From NCBI RefSeq assembly GCF_008831285.2, contig NC_045141.1, forward strand, positions 11,954,106-12,018,105: a stretch of DNA of 64,000 nt, written 5' to 3'. The notes beneath the pieces are model-generated. The model had not been told where the DNA came from. It worked only from the letters and a program-made list of their open reading frames with translations, and searched no databases. The DNA comes from Nymphaea colorata. Taxonomy: Eukaryota; Streptophyta; Magnoliopsida; Nymphaeales; Nymphaeaceae. Shown here piece by piece: positions 42,090 through 55,914 of this stretch; the stretch's first letter is position 1; the number at the start of each line of letters is the position of its first letter. The position numbers and the translations under genes are program-made.

Positions 42090-42185
42090 CATTTGTAGTG
42101 TAAATGAGTAACACCCACAGAAATCGAACCAAAGATGTGTACGACCAGCTGTACTATACCTCTTGGGGGAAGTCGGATAGTATAT
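42090..42185 (-). repeat. SINE-like fragment
   Basis: On the minus strand a promoter-like GTACACATCTTTGGTTCGA is followed by TTTCTGTGGGTGTTACTC. The B-box-like GGTTCGA and downstream block are shared with copies at about 5440-5515 (+) and, more distantly, 44395-44475 (-) and 62545-62640 (-). Confidence 0.4.
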
Positions 42186-42403
42186 CTGTTAACCACAAAA
42201 AGTGCAAAATGTTTCATTGCACTCATTGTGCATGTGTATGTCTCTTTATGTTTTAAGGTATTTGGTTAAGGTCTTTTTTATTAATCAAATTGCATAAATA
42301 CAAGATATGGGATGATTAAAAATAGTGGAACAAGAAACGATGTGATTGTCTAGATTAAATTTTATGACCTGATGAAGCTAAGTCTTTTTAAGTCTTTATA
42401 GAG

Positions 42404-42560
42404 TTGTTTGGCAATAGGAACATTAACAAACTGTTTAATGAATTGCTTTAAAGGTTGGGGCACATTCATGGAATACTATGTTATAGTTTTCAATTAATTT
42501 GCACCAATATACAGATTCATCAAACACAGTCTGTGACTGTTCCTGTTACTAAACAACCCC
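42404..42560. mobile_element. Fold-back miniature element
   Basis: Left terminus TTGTTTGGCAATAGGAACA pairs with right terminus TGTTCCTGTTACTAAACAA as an imperfect inverted repeat. The pairing may extend outward through TATAG/CTATA. It belongs to the hAT-like fold-back family of the window. Confidence 0.6.
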
Positions 42561-43249
42561 TATAAAATTAAATTGATGTATGTTTATAATTTTGAATATT
42601 TGTTTATGAATCCAACAAGTTTGTGGAAATAATACATTCCAAAGGTTCTTATTTGCTAAACAAATTATCCAAATCTCATTAAATTACAAAAACTTGCAGC
42701 TCATTAGTAAATCAGCTCTAGTTGTTTATAGACATCGATCACAAGGGGGAAACATCAAATCAGACCAACAAAAAAATAGATATAAGATCATCTGGAAGTC
42801 TTGAGTATATATTAATTCACTTTTTGGTGGACAATTTGGTAGACCTGCAATGACATCCTTTACTAGAGTGCCTCATTAAATTATGCTATGCTAACTGCAT
42901 AAATAAATGTAGAATTTTAGGAAATGTAGGAAGTGAAAACTCATTTACGTATCCGATTATCGTCAAATTTTTGCTATCCTAATTTTAGATTGATTCATAG
43001 GTTTCCAATTTGGCCCCTGTAAAAAATTTAAAAAATATAGTTGTCTTCTGAAAGTTTTTAAAATCATTTTTTTTTTGTGATCAAGCTATTGCTAAATTGG
43101 GGCCTTGACCCCTTCAAGAAAAAAAAAATTCGTGCCTCCATCCTTGAACTTGACCTTTAGGCTTCAATTGAGGCTAGAACTTTGGATCTGACACATTCTT
43201 AGATGGTTCTTCAGAGATAGTTTATGGGCGAACAAGAGGTAACAGTTTT

Positions 43250-43416
43250 TAACTACATTCAGCATGCGTCGGTGAACAGAATCTATATTGACGCATGAAG
43301 CAGAAAAGCCAGTGACAGATTTCACCGACATTTTGTTCTCTCCAATGTCCAGAGGTCCTTTGGCCTTTACCGATGTTTTTCGGCCGTCGTCGATAAAACA
43401 CTAATTTTTTGTAGTG
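43250..43416 (-). mobile_element. CACTA-type terminal fragment
   Basis: On the minus strand it starts CACTACAAAAAATTAGTG and continues with TTATCGACGACGG-like subterminal repeats and ACCGACGCATG near the far end, typical of CACTA (En/Spm) termini. The other end is diverged. The 88-codon ORF across it is not a gene. Confidence 0.5.
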
Positions 43417-44394
43417 ATAGTTCCATTCTTCTGTGCATAACACGTATCTGTCAATTATGGCATCTCTAACTTTCTTGTATGTCGGTGTGCTCCTTCTCTT
43501 TCCATCCCTTTCCAATGGAAAAAGGACATTACAAAGGCCTTTACTATATCAGGGCACTACCTTTATCTAAAGTAGCAATACATCTCTTTCATCTTTAAGT
43601 CTGCTTTAGTTCAATCCATGTACCCCCTCATCCTCTTTTCTCTTTGGCTCTTCTTTTCCTGCTTTAAATCTTCTCAGGCATTTTTTCTTCCAGTCATCTG
43701 GCTTCGACATGAACCTTTTGTGTCCTCCTATTTTCTTCCTCTTTTTGCCTGCGTCTTCTTCTTGGACTCCTTGTTATGGTAGATGTTGAAGTTGATCACA
43801 TCTGACCAAAAGATGTGGTGGATCATGGCTATATTTTCTCTTTTCGAAAGAACGGTGCTTTTCTTTTCTATAAAGAAGGTGTTGTATCTCTCGCATGCAA
43901 TCGAACCAAATAGTGGCATCATTATCAAAAAGAAGGAATCAAGTCTTAATTTTTAAAGAGGCACATGATAGAGCTGCAAGTCCGAAAGAACTGATCAGTT
44001 TCACTATCTAAGCTGGTCTATTCATTGTTTGTCTGTTTCGTCCTACTAGATGGTGAGCTGTATCTATAATTGTTCTTTATTCCTTGGTCGATCCTGACAA
44101 TATTACCTTTTCTTTTCCTGCATATAAATCAAATTCTCGATCGAAAATTTGACCTCCACAAGTTGGATGCCGATACTTTTCCAAAATCTTGAGCACCATA
44201 ATAATTAGAAGACCATAATAATTAGAAGAGTAAAAGGGCACTGTTTTTAATGTTTACTTAAGGGAACCATCTTCACATAAAACCTCTATCGCCTTACCTT
44301 TATGGATCCAAGGTTCTAACTTCCATAGGTGGATTATAGCACATTTTTAACTTGAATGTTGCACACTTGCATTTGTTACCATTTGCAGTCTAGA

Positions 44395-44475
44395 AGGACA
44401 ACACATCAAAACAAAACAACAGCCATGAAATTCGAACCTTGAACCCCTGGGATGTGACTACCCTGTTGCACTGCA
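44395..44475 (-). repeat. SINE-like fragment
   Basis: Minus strand: GGTGCAGTGCAACAGGGTAG followed about 25 bp later by GGTTCGAATTTCATGG. These resemble the A and B boxes of a tRNA-derived SINE. The adjoining part (about 44330-44390) resembles 42050-42110, as expected for copies of one family. Confidence 0.45.
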
Positions 44476-46590
44476 CCCCTTCAGGCAGAGTAAAAGGGAA
44501 CTTAAGTGGAAGCATATATAAATGCCCAAGCACTTTCTTCTTTAAATTTGAAGGGGCATGTATTGTTGATACTTTCGGTCAAAACGTAGATCCCTGACCA
44601 CGATACTTTTTCTGTGTCTGCCTCGTGGGCAACTTGCTAGCTGGTTGGAGTAATCATCCTGAATTATGCTGTTTAAAAGTCTGAATCCGATGCTGAATTT
44701 TAATGGGTACGCGTTTATACTGAAACATGGTTAACAAAAGTTTTTAATCAGAGGGGCGTGAATGCTCACGATGAGGAAGCATGTCTCTGTCTTTTGAAGA
44801 TAAAAACCAAGGAAGCACTTCTCCTATTGAGAAACTCATTGCATCTTATTTTATTTTTTCTTTTTGAACTTGGCATGCGGTTGATGCGTTCTTTCTTTTC
44901 ACTGTTTTTTCTGCTTTACTTTCCCACTTCCTTTCCGATGGTCTGATCTCATCTCACAACAGTATATGACTTTGTAATATGGCATGGCAAATGTCTTGTT
45001 TATTTCTTTGTTTGGTCCCAGTTCACATCCTTGTAAACATTTTTATGCTTTTTCATTTTTCCGACCGTTTTGGTTTTCTCACATATTTTGCTTACCAAAT
45101 TAAACGTTTTATAAATGCAGGTTCGTTTCCTGATCCATTACATTTTCCAACATATGTTTCTGTTCTTTATCTTCATGTCACACTGGTTTTGTACAGAAAT
45201 GCGTATAATTTGCATCAGTTAATTAATGAACTGAACTCAAGCAAATTACACTATAATATACCTGACCAGCATATTAATCACATGATCTCGTCCGGTCAGA
45301 ACTTTACTTGCCGTAAGATCATAACTGCTCTATCGGAAGCGTCTTGCCCCACAACAAGAAAGACGAAAAATTAACCAGTTTCAGGAAGAGTAAGGTTGGC
45401 AGGTAGGCAGGTTTTGCCGGCACTGATTCCTCGAAGGAAAAAGGAGGAAATCAAAGCAGGCTTTAACGGCGGCCACTGTTGTAGCTGCAGATGTTACTTT
45501 TCTACTGCAGCTGCAACTGCTTCTATAGTTTTGACACCTCTGCAACTGCAACTGCTTTGGTTGCTGCTGCTGTGCTGCTAGTGTCGCCAAAGTCTGTCAT
45601 GTATTCTGCACCACACCTCCACTTTCCGGTGTTAGATTTTTCTGTTGTTTCATGAAGATCATCACCAAGGATTGAAAAGCACCCTAATGTAGAATTCCAC
45701 AAGAATACAACAAATTGAAGAGAGAAAAAAAAAATCAAAGGGAAGTCTGCACATTTAAAATTTAGTTTAAGGCTTTGTGTATAAACTTATACCAAAAAGA
45801 AATTCCTGAAAAATATCAGCCCCATTCTATTCATATGACTTACCCCACAATCATATTCACTAGGGATCACAAACAGCAGCTGACATACATAGGAGTTGGT
45901 AGGTGCCACTGCCCGCACCAACACGGCGCAACTAGTAGCTTTTTGTTGTAGAAAATTTAAAAAACAGAAATTAAAATTATACAAATTAAATTAAAATTTT
46001 TAAAATTTATATGTATTTTGTTTTCAAATCCTAGGAGAGCCCGTGCTGACCTCCCGTACCAGCCTATCAAAAGTTAAGAATAGAAGAATTAAAACTTACA
46101 TTATAACTTAAAAGTTCCATGAAACGTCCACATCAGACCTGGACTGACTGGATTTTCTCAAATTCACGTGTTGTGTACTATGGCAACGTCACAGCTTCCA
46201 AAGACTAGTGATTTAGAAATAAAATAATATCATATGTTCCATCAGTTACGTGAGTGAGAAAAACAAGAAGTTGACGTTGAATATGTACCACAAATCAAAC
46301 TGTTTTCGTTCATTAGGTTGTAGCAAAAAACGCCACATTAATTTTACACTGAGAATGATGACACAAGGACATTCTTATAGCTTTAAATTCATGGATGGGC
46401 AGATCTGCTTACGATACAGATAAGATCAGTCAAGATTTCCATCACTCATATACGCATTATAACAAAAAAAAAAAAAAAGCAGGCCCTTACTGACGCAAGG
46501 AAAGGTAAAGGTCCGCATTCCTGCCTGTTCTAGCCTTGCGGTACAATATTATCTTACCAAATGTCCAAGTTCCCTTGATGAAATATCTTA
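44476..46590. other. Intergenic, no supported gene
   Basis: Holds a 131-codon plus-strand ORF (44979-45374) and a short glutamine-rich minus-strand ORF (45381-45590). Neither resembles a known protein or has supporting exons. Confidence 0.3.
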
Positions 46591-46930
46591 GGGGGTGTTT
46601 AATTCGCTCGGAATCAATGAAATTTTAAAATTATTATTCTCATTGTTTAAAAATTGGAATTGTATTACCAACAAAGAATTTTGATCACAAAATTATAGGC
46701 TCCATTTTTTTTCATTTTTGTTTGAGACACAAGGCATGAAGGTTTAAATTTATGACTTCCAGAATTTTAATTTCTTTTTTGTCAAGCAACTCATTTTTAA
46801 TCTTGGAATCAAAATTTTATGTTATCAAATATAATGAAAAAATGTAATTCTCGAATTCTCGAACCAATTAATCCAGTTTGAGGTGGAATTTTGATTTTAG
46901 AATCAAAATTCTGGAACATCAAATGCCCCC
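46591..46930. mobile_element. Terminal-inverted-repeat miniature element
   Basis: 340 bp bounded by GGGGGTGTTTAAT and its near reverse complement ATCAAATGCCCCC. The interior is AT-rich, with internal complementarity (AATTTTGATT/AATCAAAATT). No target duplication could be settled. Confidence 0.55.
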
Positions 46931-47657
46931 ATCAAAGAACAGAGTTTGGCACTACAGAGCTTGTTCACATAAGCTACAACAGTATTTAGCAGTTCTAATG
47001 TATGCTGCTTTTGGGCCGATGAATATATTTAGGAGACGTTTGGCACTCATAACAGATTGCCGTTGTCCAGTACTGGGTTTGCCCTAAAATTTGGGTTGCA
47101 TTTATAGAACACTATGTTACAGGGTACGATACTTCTACCTCAATTTTTTGGGACAGTTTCATTGAACAGTAACAATTTGTTGCTGGTAAGAAACAACCTC
47201 TTAGTGTCTTTGCCTGAGTTCTTAAAGAAGATCGCATTACTGATTGGATGTTACTAATGAATCATTTATCGCCACTGAACAGTAGTAACAGGAAAGTTTG
47301 TGTCTGTGAAGTTTTTTATTGAACTAATTACCTCGGTCATCAATAAGCATTTTTGTTTGACATTTTTAATGTGTCACAGTTGTAATAAAAAATGCAGAGT
47401 ATCACTAACCTTGAATGATTATTAGTGATATTTTTATATCCCTCATCTTATTAAAAGTAAAATAGCATAATTGAGCAGGGAAATGGAAATTGAGCAGCAC
47501 CAGTTTGGCCAACGAATAATGTGAAATCATGAACAGAAACATAAGAACAACCCGTTGCCATTGACAATTACAGAGTTCATACTCAGCCTTTGTTACATAT
47601 ACCATTAATGCAACAAAATTACACAACTAATTTTTGTTTGATGCTATTTTAAGTGTA

Positions 47658-48060
47658 CACTACAATAAAACGTCGATAAAAAAGATTACCGATGCATGGA
47701 AGTGCATGGATAAAGAATATTACCGACGTAGACGTAAAAATGAAAGTTGATCAAAGTATTATCGACGTTAAGGAAGACATCGGTATAGTTTTCACTGACG
47801 TCTGGAATGGTGTCGATAAAAATTTCTACCACAGTCAGCGATCGTCAGTTATAATTATCACCAACACTGGTCGGCTCCTTGTTAAAACCGTGTCAGTAAT
47901 AGCTCATTTAACTATGTTTCCCACACATCGGTGACGATGTCTATACCAACGCATGCCGTAGAAATGTCGGTGATAATTTTCACCAACATTCCCGTCTTGA
48001 CGTCCTGACTAAACGTCGATAAAATTATAGCTATCGGCAAAGTACCAATTTTTTGTAGTG
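47658..48060 (+). mobile_element. Complete non-autonomous CACTA element
   Basis: 403 bp, starts CACTACAATAAAACGTCGAT and ends TTTTTTGTAGTG. TGTA lies directly on each side (47654-47657 and 48061-48064), so a 3-4 bp target duplication is present. The interior has repeated TATCGACG, CACCAACA and TCGGTGA motifs in both orientations, the usual subterminal transposase-binding pattern. It encodes nothing. Confidence 0.75.
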
Positions 48061-48064
48061 TGTA

Positions 48065-50564
48065 TCGCTTCACCAACATGTGTGATATGTGTCTCAAGCT
48101 GGGAACCGAATTCAATAACCAGATTCAATTCAGTCTCAGTAAAACGTTTTAAAATTATATTTTGCTCAGAATTATTTGATCACACATCTGAAACTCTCTT
48201 TATCAACTCTAGCTCGCTAGTATGTCTTGGGCACTAAGATACCAATCTTTTCAAATTTAGAGCCACATTAAAATCTCATAACAGTATTTTGAGTTTGTAT
48301 ATAATATAAGTGACCAAATTTGATTCGTTTGCACTTTGATTTAATATTGATATGGTATTTCTTACAATGTGTTTGGGTCGGATCTCCACTTAATCAAATT
48401 AATTAGCCATTATGTCATGGTCACATAAAAAAGTGATGAATAAATTTGATTCAGATATAGATCTAAATCGAATGAATCTATTGATACCATGAAGAGCTAC
48501 ACAAAGCTTATGTTCAGTGGCAGAGATAGAAATTTTAGTTAAGGGGTCACACGGCCACCAATATATATAAATTAATAAGTAAAAAATGTTGAAGCAACCA
48601 TATGAAATAAAGAAAAAATTGTGAGGCTTGTGTGAGCAACGCCTCATGCCGGTCCATATGTAACTCTGCTACTGTGTATGTCAATAATAAGTTTACCATC
48701 CCGGTTACAGTCCAACTAGGGCCACCGGAAATTACTTATAGCGGCTAGTGGGATCAATACCCATCTTTTGATTAATTTGGTCTGAGTTAAATCGTTGAAA
48801 GGAATGAAGAAAGAACATTTTTTTGCTTTTACTAGTTGCTTTCCTTTAAAAAACACAGAAATCTTGTTGGTGGGACAAAGGTTGGAGATTCTTTTGGCAC
48901 AGCCCATAACGGTGATAGAATAACACCGGTATAGATAATTACAGGCCACTAATTTCAACAAGCAGAAAAGTAACCATGGGCCTTAGCTGAACTGTACGTT
49001 TGAGCTCACATAAGCATCACGTGGGTTATGCTTAAAAAGCAATGAAAAGCAGGAGAAAGTTGTGGAGATTCCACATGAAAAGATAAAACAAGAAAGATAG
49101 GGCATTTTAAGGGAGAAAAGGTTACGTGCACTGTGCACCACCCCTGTGGCTTGAATGTGATCTCAGGCGCACTTTAAGGGAAAGTGTTATGTACACATGC
49201 CTGCACCTTTGTATTATGCACAGGCTTATGCATATAACTACCTTCTATTTTAAGGGTTATCCCCTACACAATCAGCAATGTGGCCCGAAAATGAACTGAA
49301 ATATTATAATTGAAAGAAGCCATCGATAACTCATCAATGGGCTCATCTGATTTACTGCAAGAAAACTTTGGTTGGAAACAGTGAGGGAGCCACATGTGCT
49401 CGTGTGTGGGCAAACCACAAAGTACCTTTATTTTTACGTCCCTGACTTCAAACATTCGATTATTTATATTTATATATTAGTGTCCCTTCAAGCATGAAAG
49501 TTTTGCATTAGTGTCAGGCTCCGCCACTGGATGGAAACGGAAACTTGATACCAAACTCTTGGTGTGCAAATTTAATAAACAAAAGTAAAGGTCTGTACGT
49601 TAGTGTTCGAGAATTTCCCTTATGTACGCTACAATAATAAGCAAGATAAGGAGGAAACTATTGAGGGCTAGCCGATCTTCAGATCCTATAAAAAAGTCAG
49701 TGGGAGTCGTGTAAGAGGCACTTTATATCCATAAAACTTTTGCCAACAATCAGGCGATTAACATTATTATGTAAGATCATGTCAACCGGCTGGGACCGTA
49801 TTTGTAAGCTCCAAATGTGCTATATATATATGTATATATATATATATATATGGTATACGTATTCCTTCAAGTTAGAAGGAATATCCGACAAATTAAAGGG
49901 GCTAGCTTGTTCAACTTTGAAGATTTCAGGTTTAGTTTATTGGAAAGTTTTACTGCTTTTTTGATATATTATTACAAGTTAAGCGACGTTGCTAAGTTCA
50001 TATTTTATATTGTCCACCTATTGAAACAACAGAATGTTCTGCCTTCACTGATGGTAGGAAAAGGTGAGAGAGAGAAAATATATACAACTAAAAAGTTGCT
50101 AATTAGTACGTCCAATAGTGAAGAAATGAGCAAGAAGTGTGGAGAAAAGGCAGTCACCGAGTCCCATAGACAAAAACTTGAGCAGAATAATCAAATCATG
50201 ACTCAGTTTCACTTTCTTGAACACATACGAGTAGAAGGCGTCCAAATGCATGAGAATCTTGAGCTTTCTTACTACCAAATTGCAGTTCTGTTGTCAATGT
50301 AAATGCAACTTCAAACATCACGAGGCCTGTAATTACAGCATACAACTACAGTGCTGCTTTTATCTGAGAACAATATTACATTCAATTTAGAGGCAGCTAT
50401 GAACTAGCAAGTAACTTGTTCTGCAACATGTAAACATTGCATGGACAAGATTAAGTTGAAAGGGAGATTAATAGTTGTACATAAGAAATATAAACGAACT
50501 ACTTTGCAAGGAAATTCCACTCCTGTTTGCAGAATTCAGCAGTAATACTGACACCATCACCCAA
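48065..50564. other. Intergenic/3' flank of the AVT1-like gene
   Basis: No supported gene. A 161-codon plus-strand ORF (49817-50302) begins in an AT microsatellite and is unrecognised. 48530-48680 and 49510-49530 carry CAGTGGCAGAG/CTCCGCCACTG-like ends of a common dispersed repeat. Confidence 0.35.
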
Positions 50565-53500
50565 TTACTGAATATGATCAATAATCTTTCGCAAAGATGA
50601 GTAGGTGCCGATAATGGCAATGAAGCAGCCCACCAAAACAACCGCCGTGATAATCATGAGCTCGTAGATGGATCTTCTTGATCCTTTGCAGATCTTCAGA
50701 TAGAAAATGCATGGGAGCAAAACCGACAGTGCCATGCTGAACAGTGACCCGATTAAAGCCATCAGATACCCAAAGAAAGGGAAGGCCAGAGCTACCAAGA
50801 CAGTGGTTGCCACCAGTATGGTTCTAGCGACGAAGCTGGTAATGTTCTGATTGCAGAAGAGCAGACTTTCTTCCATTGTGAGAGCTATTGGCGTGACAAC
50901 TAATGCATACTTGGTCAAAGGGTTTATTAGAGTTACATATATTGCAACCTTTGAGCTCATTTTGTCCAGAGGAAGGTTCAGTGTCACCTGAGATCTTACT
51001 TGGCTCCCAAACATCAAGTACCCAATTGCTGCCATTGATGCATAATTGACAGCGCAGAGAGAAAAGCAAGCCAGCAGTACCTGAAACATAATGGCATAGT
51101 GAGGAAATTTCATGAAAACATATAAATATGCAATTAAGTGCAGAACTGAAGATTTACTAGTTTCTTTTACAAGAATACTTGCATGAGTATTTCTCTCTCT
51201 TTGTCCTTGAAAAAATTTCGGGCACCCCATTCATTCTTTACCACTCATTGTCACAAGAAACCCTTTCTTTTTTTTTTAAAAAAAAAGGTGTTAAGAACAC
51301 TTAAAATAACTAAGCTGAATAAAACGGCAAAAGAACACAAACAAAAAACCGTTTAAAATGCATTCTGTTTGTAGTTTTTCACGTTTTCCCCTTTGTTTTC
51401 TCATTTTTAGGTTTTTTTTTTTTACGTTTTTAAATTGAAACTTGCTTGTTTCGATTTTTTTGATGTTGGCTTCAGAGTTTTCATTTATTTTAATATTTCC
51501 ACTAAATTTTAGGAGTTTTTAATTTTTCATGCTCACCTTATTGTACTTGAGAAAAACCTTGTTGTTTAAAGAGTGAAAAAATATTTGTGACTATGCTACC
51601 ACTATTTAAATATGGAGTATTGACAGAAAACTTTGGAAAAAATTGCCGTTTAAGACACGAAAACAATATTTATGACTATGCTACCACTATCTAAACATGG
51701 AATATTAACAGAAAACTTTAGAGATAGAGGCTTGCCTTGGTGAATTTAGTTCTATCTTTCATGGAAGAACATATGGTGGGGAACATAGAATGGCCACAAT
51801 AGCAAAATGCATAGACGCTGACAGCAGTGGGCATCCCACTAAGGTCGAAAAGCTTTCCCTTTTGATGAACAAAACCGACGCCATCAACTGTGGCAGCCCA
51901 AACAACAGCAGCCAAAATAATAAAGGAGGCAGCAACCCCACCAGCAGAGACGTAAGCAAGCCACTTGAGGTTCTTCAGCCACACAGTGGGAAGAAGCACG
52001 AAGGCTGACAGGACAATGAACACTTGGTTCGCTACAAACGTGTGTGCTCCAACCCTGAAACTCATCGTGGGGAAGAGCTTTGCTAACCCATCGCCTTCCA
52101 GTATCAGGAACTCCACTGCTACCAAGTACAACTCACAGAAGAGGAGAACGACCACTATGGTTCTTCCCTTGGTGCCAAAAGCAAGGCCGCCGATGTCCTG
52201 GTATGTTCTAATACACGGGTCTGCGTCCATGCATCGTTTCAGAAGAATACCAGTGTAGCAACATAAGGCACCTATTATGAATATAAACGTAAAACTGAAC
52301 CAACCCCCTTCTGAAAGTGCATATGGAATTGATAGTATACCGATTCCTGCAAGAAAAATCAAACAGCTGGTTAGAGATGATCAGTGTATCAGGTTGGTCT
52401 GCTCTCGCCAACGTGTCCACTATTTTCTGCATTTTCGAGACCTGTAGATCAGATGGTCTGTCAGCATTAATTGCGGAGCTGGTTACATGGGCACACTTTC
52501 TTGTACACAATTTTTTTTTAACTAAATTAGGAAAAGAGAACTTTTTATAAGGATAAAAAAATAAAAGAAATTAAAAATTGCATTTTTATTTAAATAATTT
52601 TCAAAGTACCCTAACTCCTACGTTTTTTTCTTTTTAAACTTACGTCTTACATTGCACTGGCGCACGCAACTAACTCTCCATTAATTGATGATAATGTACA
52701 TGGCGACTTAGACAATTAGCTTGGTTTGTCCTGGCCAACGTGTTCGACTGATTTTTGCAAAAGAGGTCAAACCAGTATCCATGCACTAGTTGTGAAATTT
52801 CAACCCATTGATCAGTGGGCCAAGTTAATCAACAAGAGAATGAGCCAAATTAAAAAGGCTTGGCCAGCTAGTAAAGGTTGTGTGTGTGCTGGTTACATAT
52901 GCAGTAAAAGAAGGGAGATGTTTTTGTAATTTAAAAAAAATGTTTTTTGTAGTTATTTCATTTTTTATTTTTCATTTTTATCTTATCAAAACTTATTTTT
53001 TTTTATGAACAAGAAGTACTTTTGTCATTAACCAGCGCACGAAACTTCGTGTACCAATATGATGTATATAACTAGCTTTGTTGGCCTGCATGAGTATCGA
53101 TCAAGGTGAAAGTGAAAATGATTATGCAGATGTGTCCCACAGAACCTAGTTAAATTTAGTTTTTTGTTGCATGCGAAAATGAAGCTGTAGGAAGTGGAGC
53201 ATACCATCTGAAGGCAGTAAATGAAGAAAGGGCTTTCGATTTATCAATGATGATGGGAAAGGAAGGGCGTTTATGGAGGTATATTTCTTTGTCCGAAGCC
53301 TTAGATCAAATCACAGTCCGCTAACAAGAGCAAAGTTTTTAATCGGTGGCCGAGATACATGGCAGCTGTTGTGGGCTACTGCCCACATCTTCCCATTAAG
53401 AATTTCATTAGAAGATTTAAAATTGCAATGTTATAACTCAAAAATTACATGGGGTGCCTAAACCGAACCTGGGCTGGTGAGTCAAGTTCCCCTCTGCTAG

Positions 53501-54026
53501 AAAATCTTGGCTGCGTCACAGATTTTAATGTACATAAACCCTAAACCCATGTGAGTAAGTAAAACATGTGATTCATGTGATACTAGGCCCTTCAGTACTT
53601 CTATGACGAGACTTGAAAGCTAACCAATCTCTTTTGCGATGAGAGAGAGAGAGAGAGATGGAAAAGTTCAACTCACACTCCACACGAGTAAAATTTTGAA
53701 AGTGGTGAAACAAAATGTCCGTGTGATTCAAAAGACATGATACGTCTCTCTAAAAAGAAAGCTAAGAGCGGAGCTAAAAAATTCTGGCTAAGAAGTAGTA
53801 GCTATAAAACTTTAAATTTTTAAGAGCATCAATATGTGGAGAAAAATTGCCTTAAAATATCAATATGAAAATAAACACTTTTTGTGGATTTGGGTGGACA
53901 GTTGCCCACCCATGCCCACACCTGCCTTCCCTCTGCTTGCCGTATGCCCTCAAATGGTCTAGAGGTCGCTTATGAATAACCTTCGATCTTAAAAGAGAGA
54001 GATAGATAGACTCAAATAAAGATAAA

Positions 54027-54089
<63 letters not shown>

Positions 54090-54190
54090 GAACCTGACAA
54101 TGCATTGAATCCATGAAAACATGTTTTGAGGAAGGAGGTGCCAGTTTTAGAATGGCAAGCCTCTGGACAGGCATGGCTCTCAACGTCCAT
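50565..54190 (-). CDS. AVT1-type vacuolar amino acid transporter (AAAP family)
   Basis: Three exons: 54190-54094, 52346-51736, 51080-50565, giving 407 residues. The family moves neutral amino acids across the vacuolar membrane with proton antiport. The protein starts MDVESHACPE, enters the transporter domain at TSFLKTCFHGFNALSG (residues 18-33) and continues with GILSIPYALSEGGW, CCYTGILLKRCMDA, ELYLVAVEFLILEGD, LPTVWLKNLKWLAYVSAGG, FCYCGHSMFPTICSSMKD, GYLMFGS, SQVTLNLP, INPLTKYALVVTPIA, FPFFGYLMALIGS and GTYSSLRKI. Around ten or eleven hydrophobic segments are evident. Phases agree at both introns. Intron 2 starts with GC (ACCAAG|gcaagc) rather than GT. The N-terminus is only about 17 residues before the domain, while AVT1 relatives usually have a longer acidic one; the ATG follows a TTTAGCAG that could be an acceptor of a missed upstream exon. 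Confidence 0.92.
53740..53945 (+). repeat. Dispersed repeat copy in AVT1-like intron 1
   Basis: Similar to about 58680-58865: both contain GGAGCTA near the start, then AGCTATAAAACTTTAAATTT-like, GAGAAAAATT, AATATGAAAATAAAC and a CCCACAC..CTGCC end. Each copy lies near a long (GA)n tract. It is probably a fragment of an unclassified transposon. Confidence 0.5.
54027..54087 (+). repeat. (GT)8(GA)22 compound microsatellite
   Basis: A GT run at 54027-54042 passes into a GA run to 54087. On the gene strand it starts about seven bases after the exon 1 donor of the AVT1-like gene, so intron 1 opens with a long CT tract. Confidence 0.92.
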
Positions 54191-54896
54191 CCTGCTAAAG
54201 CTTTGGTTCAGATCTCATGCATGCAATCACCAATAAATATACGCTCAAAAACGACTTGGTAATCAGTGCATGTCGATCAAAGGTGCACTACATGGAAGAA
54301 TTTGCTTTTGGAATCTCGCTTCCGTGACGCAAGCGTACTCCTTAATACTCCAATTTGGAATTTGTGGCCGGGTATAGGCAAATGAGCCTCAATTCAAGAA
54401 TTCACAGGTAGTCTTCTAATCGATCCATGATGAAGTGCGTGGGTCAAAGTTCAAAGCGTCCAATCAATCATCTCGTGGGATCTTCTAGAAAGGATTATCA
54501 ATCTCCATGCACCATGTACGTCAATTAGCTTTTTGCAAAAGTGAAAGCTCAAAATGATCAAAAGGAATCTTGATCTTGTAACTTGAATAACTTTCTTCTA
54601 TTGGAGGAGCCATTCTGAATTTTATGATATAGAAAGAAAGAAAATAGAAGTTTCATGTGTGTTGGTCCCATTGAAGATAACTCTCAAAATAGCTGACAAA
54701 GAAATCTGGCATCATTACTCTGGGATGCCTCTTAGATAGGCTACGAGCTAGATCTTTCATTGCAAGTGAAGTCTTAGTGATCCGAGAAAGAGATGTACCG
54801 CCACTACAATAGTCGTGAACTCTAGTGACAGGTCGGTGGTGAAAACCTTGGCCATATTGTCCAAGGTTTGGTTGGCTGAAGGTATATGCCTTTAGG

Positions 54897-55231
54897 AGCT
54901 GTTTGCCAATGAGAAAAAACACAAACTGTTTTATGAATCTGCCTAAAAAATTTGAGCAGTTGAGCAGATTCATGAAACATTATACTACGATATTTTATGA
55001 ATCTGCCCCAAACTTTGAGGTACATTCATACAATAACTTGTTACTATTCTCATTGTCAATCAACCACTTAAAAGATTGTTTGGCAGCAAGAACATTTTGT
55101 CAATGTTTCATGAATCTGCTTCAAAGATTGAGGTAGATTCGTAGAGCACTAAAATAATTGTTCTCTGAATTTACGTTAACCTTTATGTCAGTTTTATGAA
55201 ATGCTTAAAAGTTTTTCTGCTAGCGAATGAC
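54897..55231. mobile_element. Two adjacent fold-back miniature elements
   Basis: The first (about 54897-55064) has GCTGTTTGCCAATGAGAA at the left and TTCTCATTGTCAATCAAC at the right. The second (about 55073-55231) starts GATTGTTTGGCAGCAAGAAC and ends GCTAGCGAATGACACC. Both carry internal TTCATGAATCTGC-type blocks. They resemble the elements at 8828 and 42404. Confidence 0.5.
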
Positions 55232-55430
55232 ACCATAGGGATAAGACAGGATATTGAAGAATTTTTCTCATGATTGAAATTTGTAGAGAAAACAAGAACC
55301 CTGTACACTAGTGGACACTGAGAAATTGGCACTGGGGTTTGATGTTACTGAAACCAACCTATGGGTTTTTTCTAAGTTACATCCTTGTGGAGGAGCCGCT
55401 ATAGTCCAAGGCTTCCACTGCATGCCTGAG

Positions 55431-55750
55431 CACTACAAGAAGAACCATATCTAGTGGTGCCACCTACATATCACTAAATGTTTTCAGTGACTAAAAGCAT
55501 GTGTCACAGGCTTCATCATTAAAATACCGGTGAAAGTGTGTTCAAAATATGTGTGTCAGTGAACTATAATCTGGTATGCTACTGATAATTATCAGTGATA
55601 AAACAGCTTATGTCACCGGAACATTATTAGCGATGAAGGCCAACTGCCACAAACATTATTTGCAACGCATGGTTTCTGTCGTGAACTAATAACGGGGACC
55701 TAAATGTAGCTAGTCATCAGTGACGAAAAGGTGTGTTGTTGATAGCATTA
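55431..55750 (+). mobile_element. CACTA-like element, left end recognisable
   Basis: Starts CACTACAAGAAGAACC and carries repeated CACCGG/CAGTGA/GTCACTG-like subterminal motifs. No clear TAGTG right terminus is seen, so it is truncated or decayed. Confidence 0.45.
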
Positions 55751-55914
55751 CACCAAAGAAGGATTATACATCATTATGTGACAGCCAAGATTTTTTAATT
55801 TAATTTGTTAAGTGTAGCTAGATTAGAATTATGATTAGGAAGCCGCTCTTGTAGCACTACTTTCCCACATTAAGACTGAAATAGCATCAAACTTTTTTTT
55901 AGGAAGGAGATAAT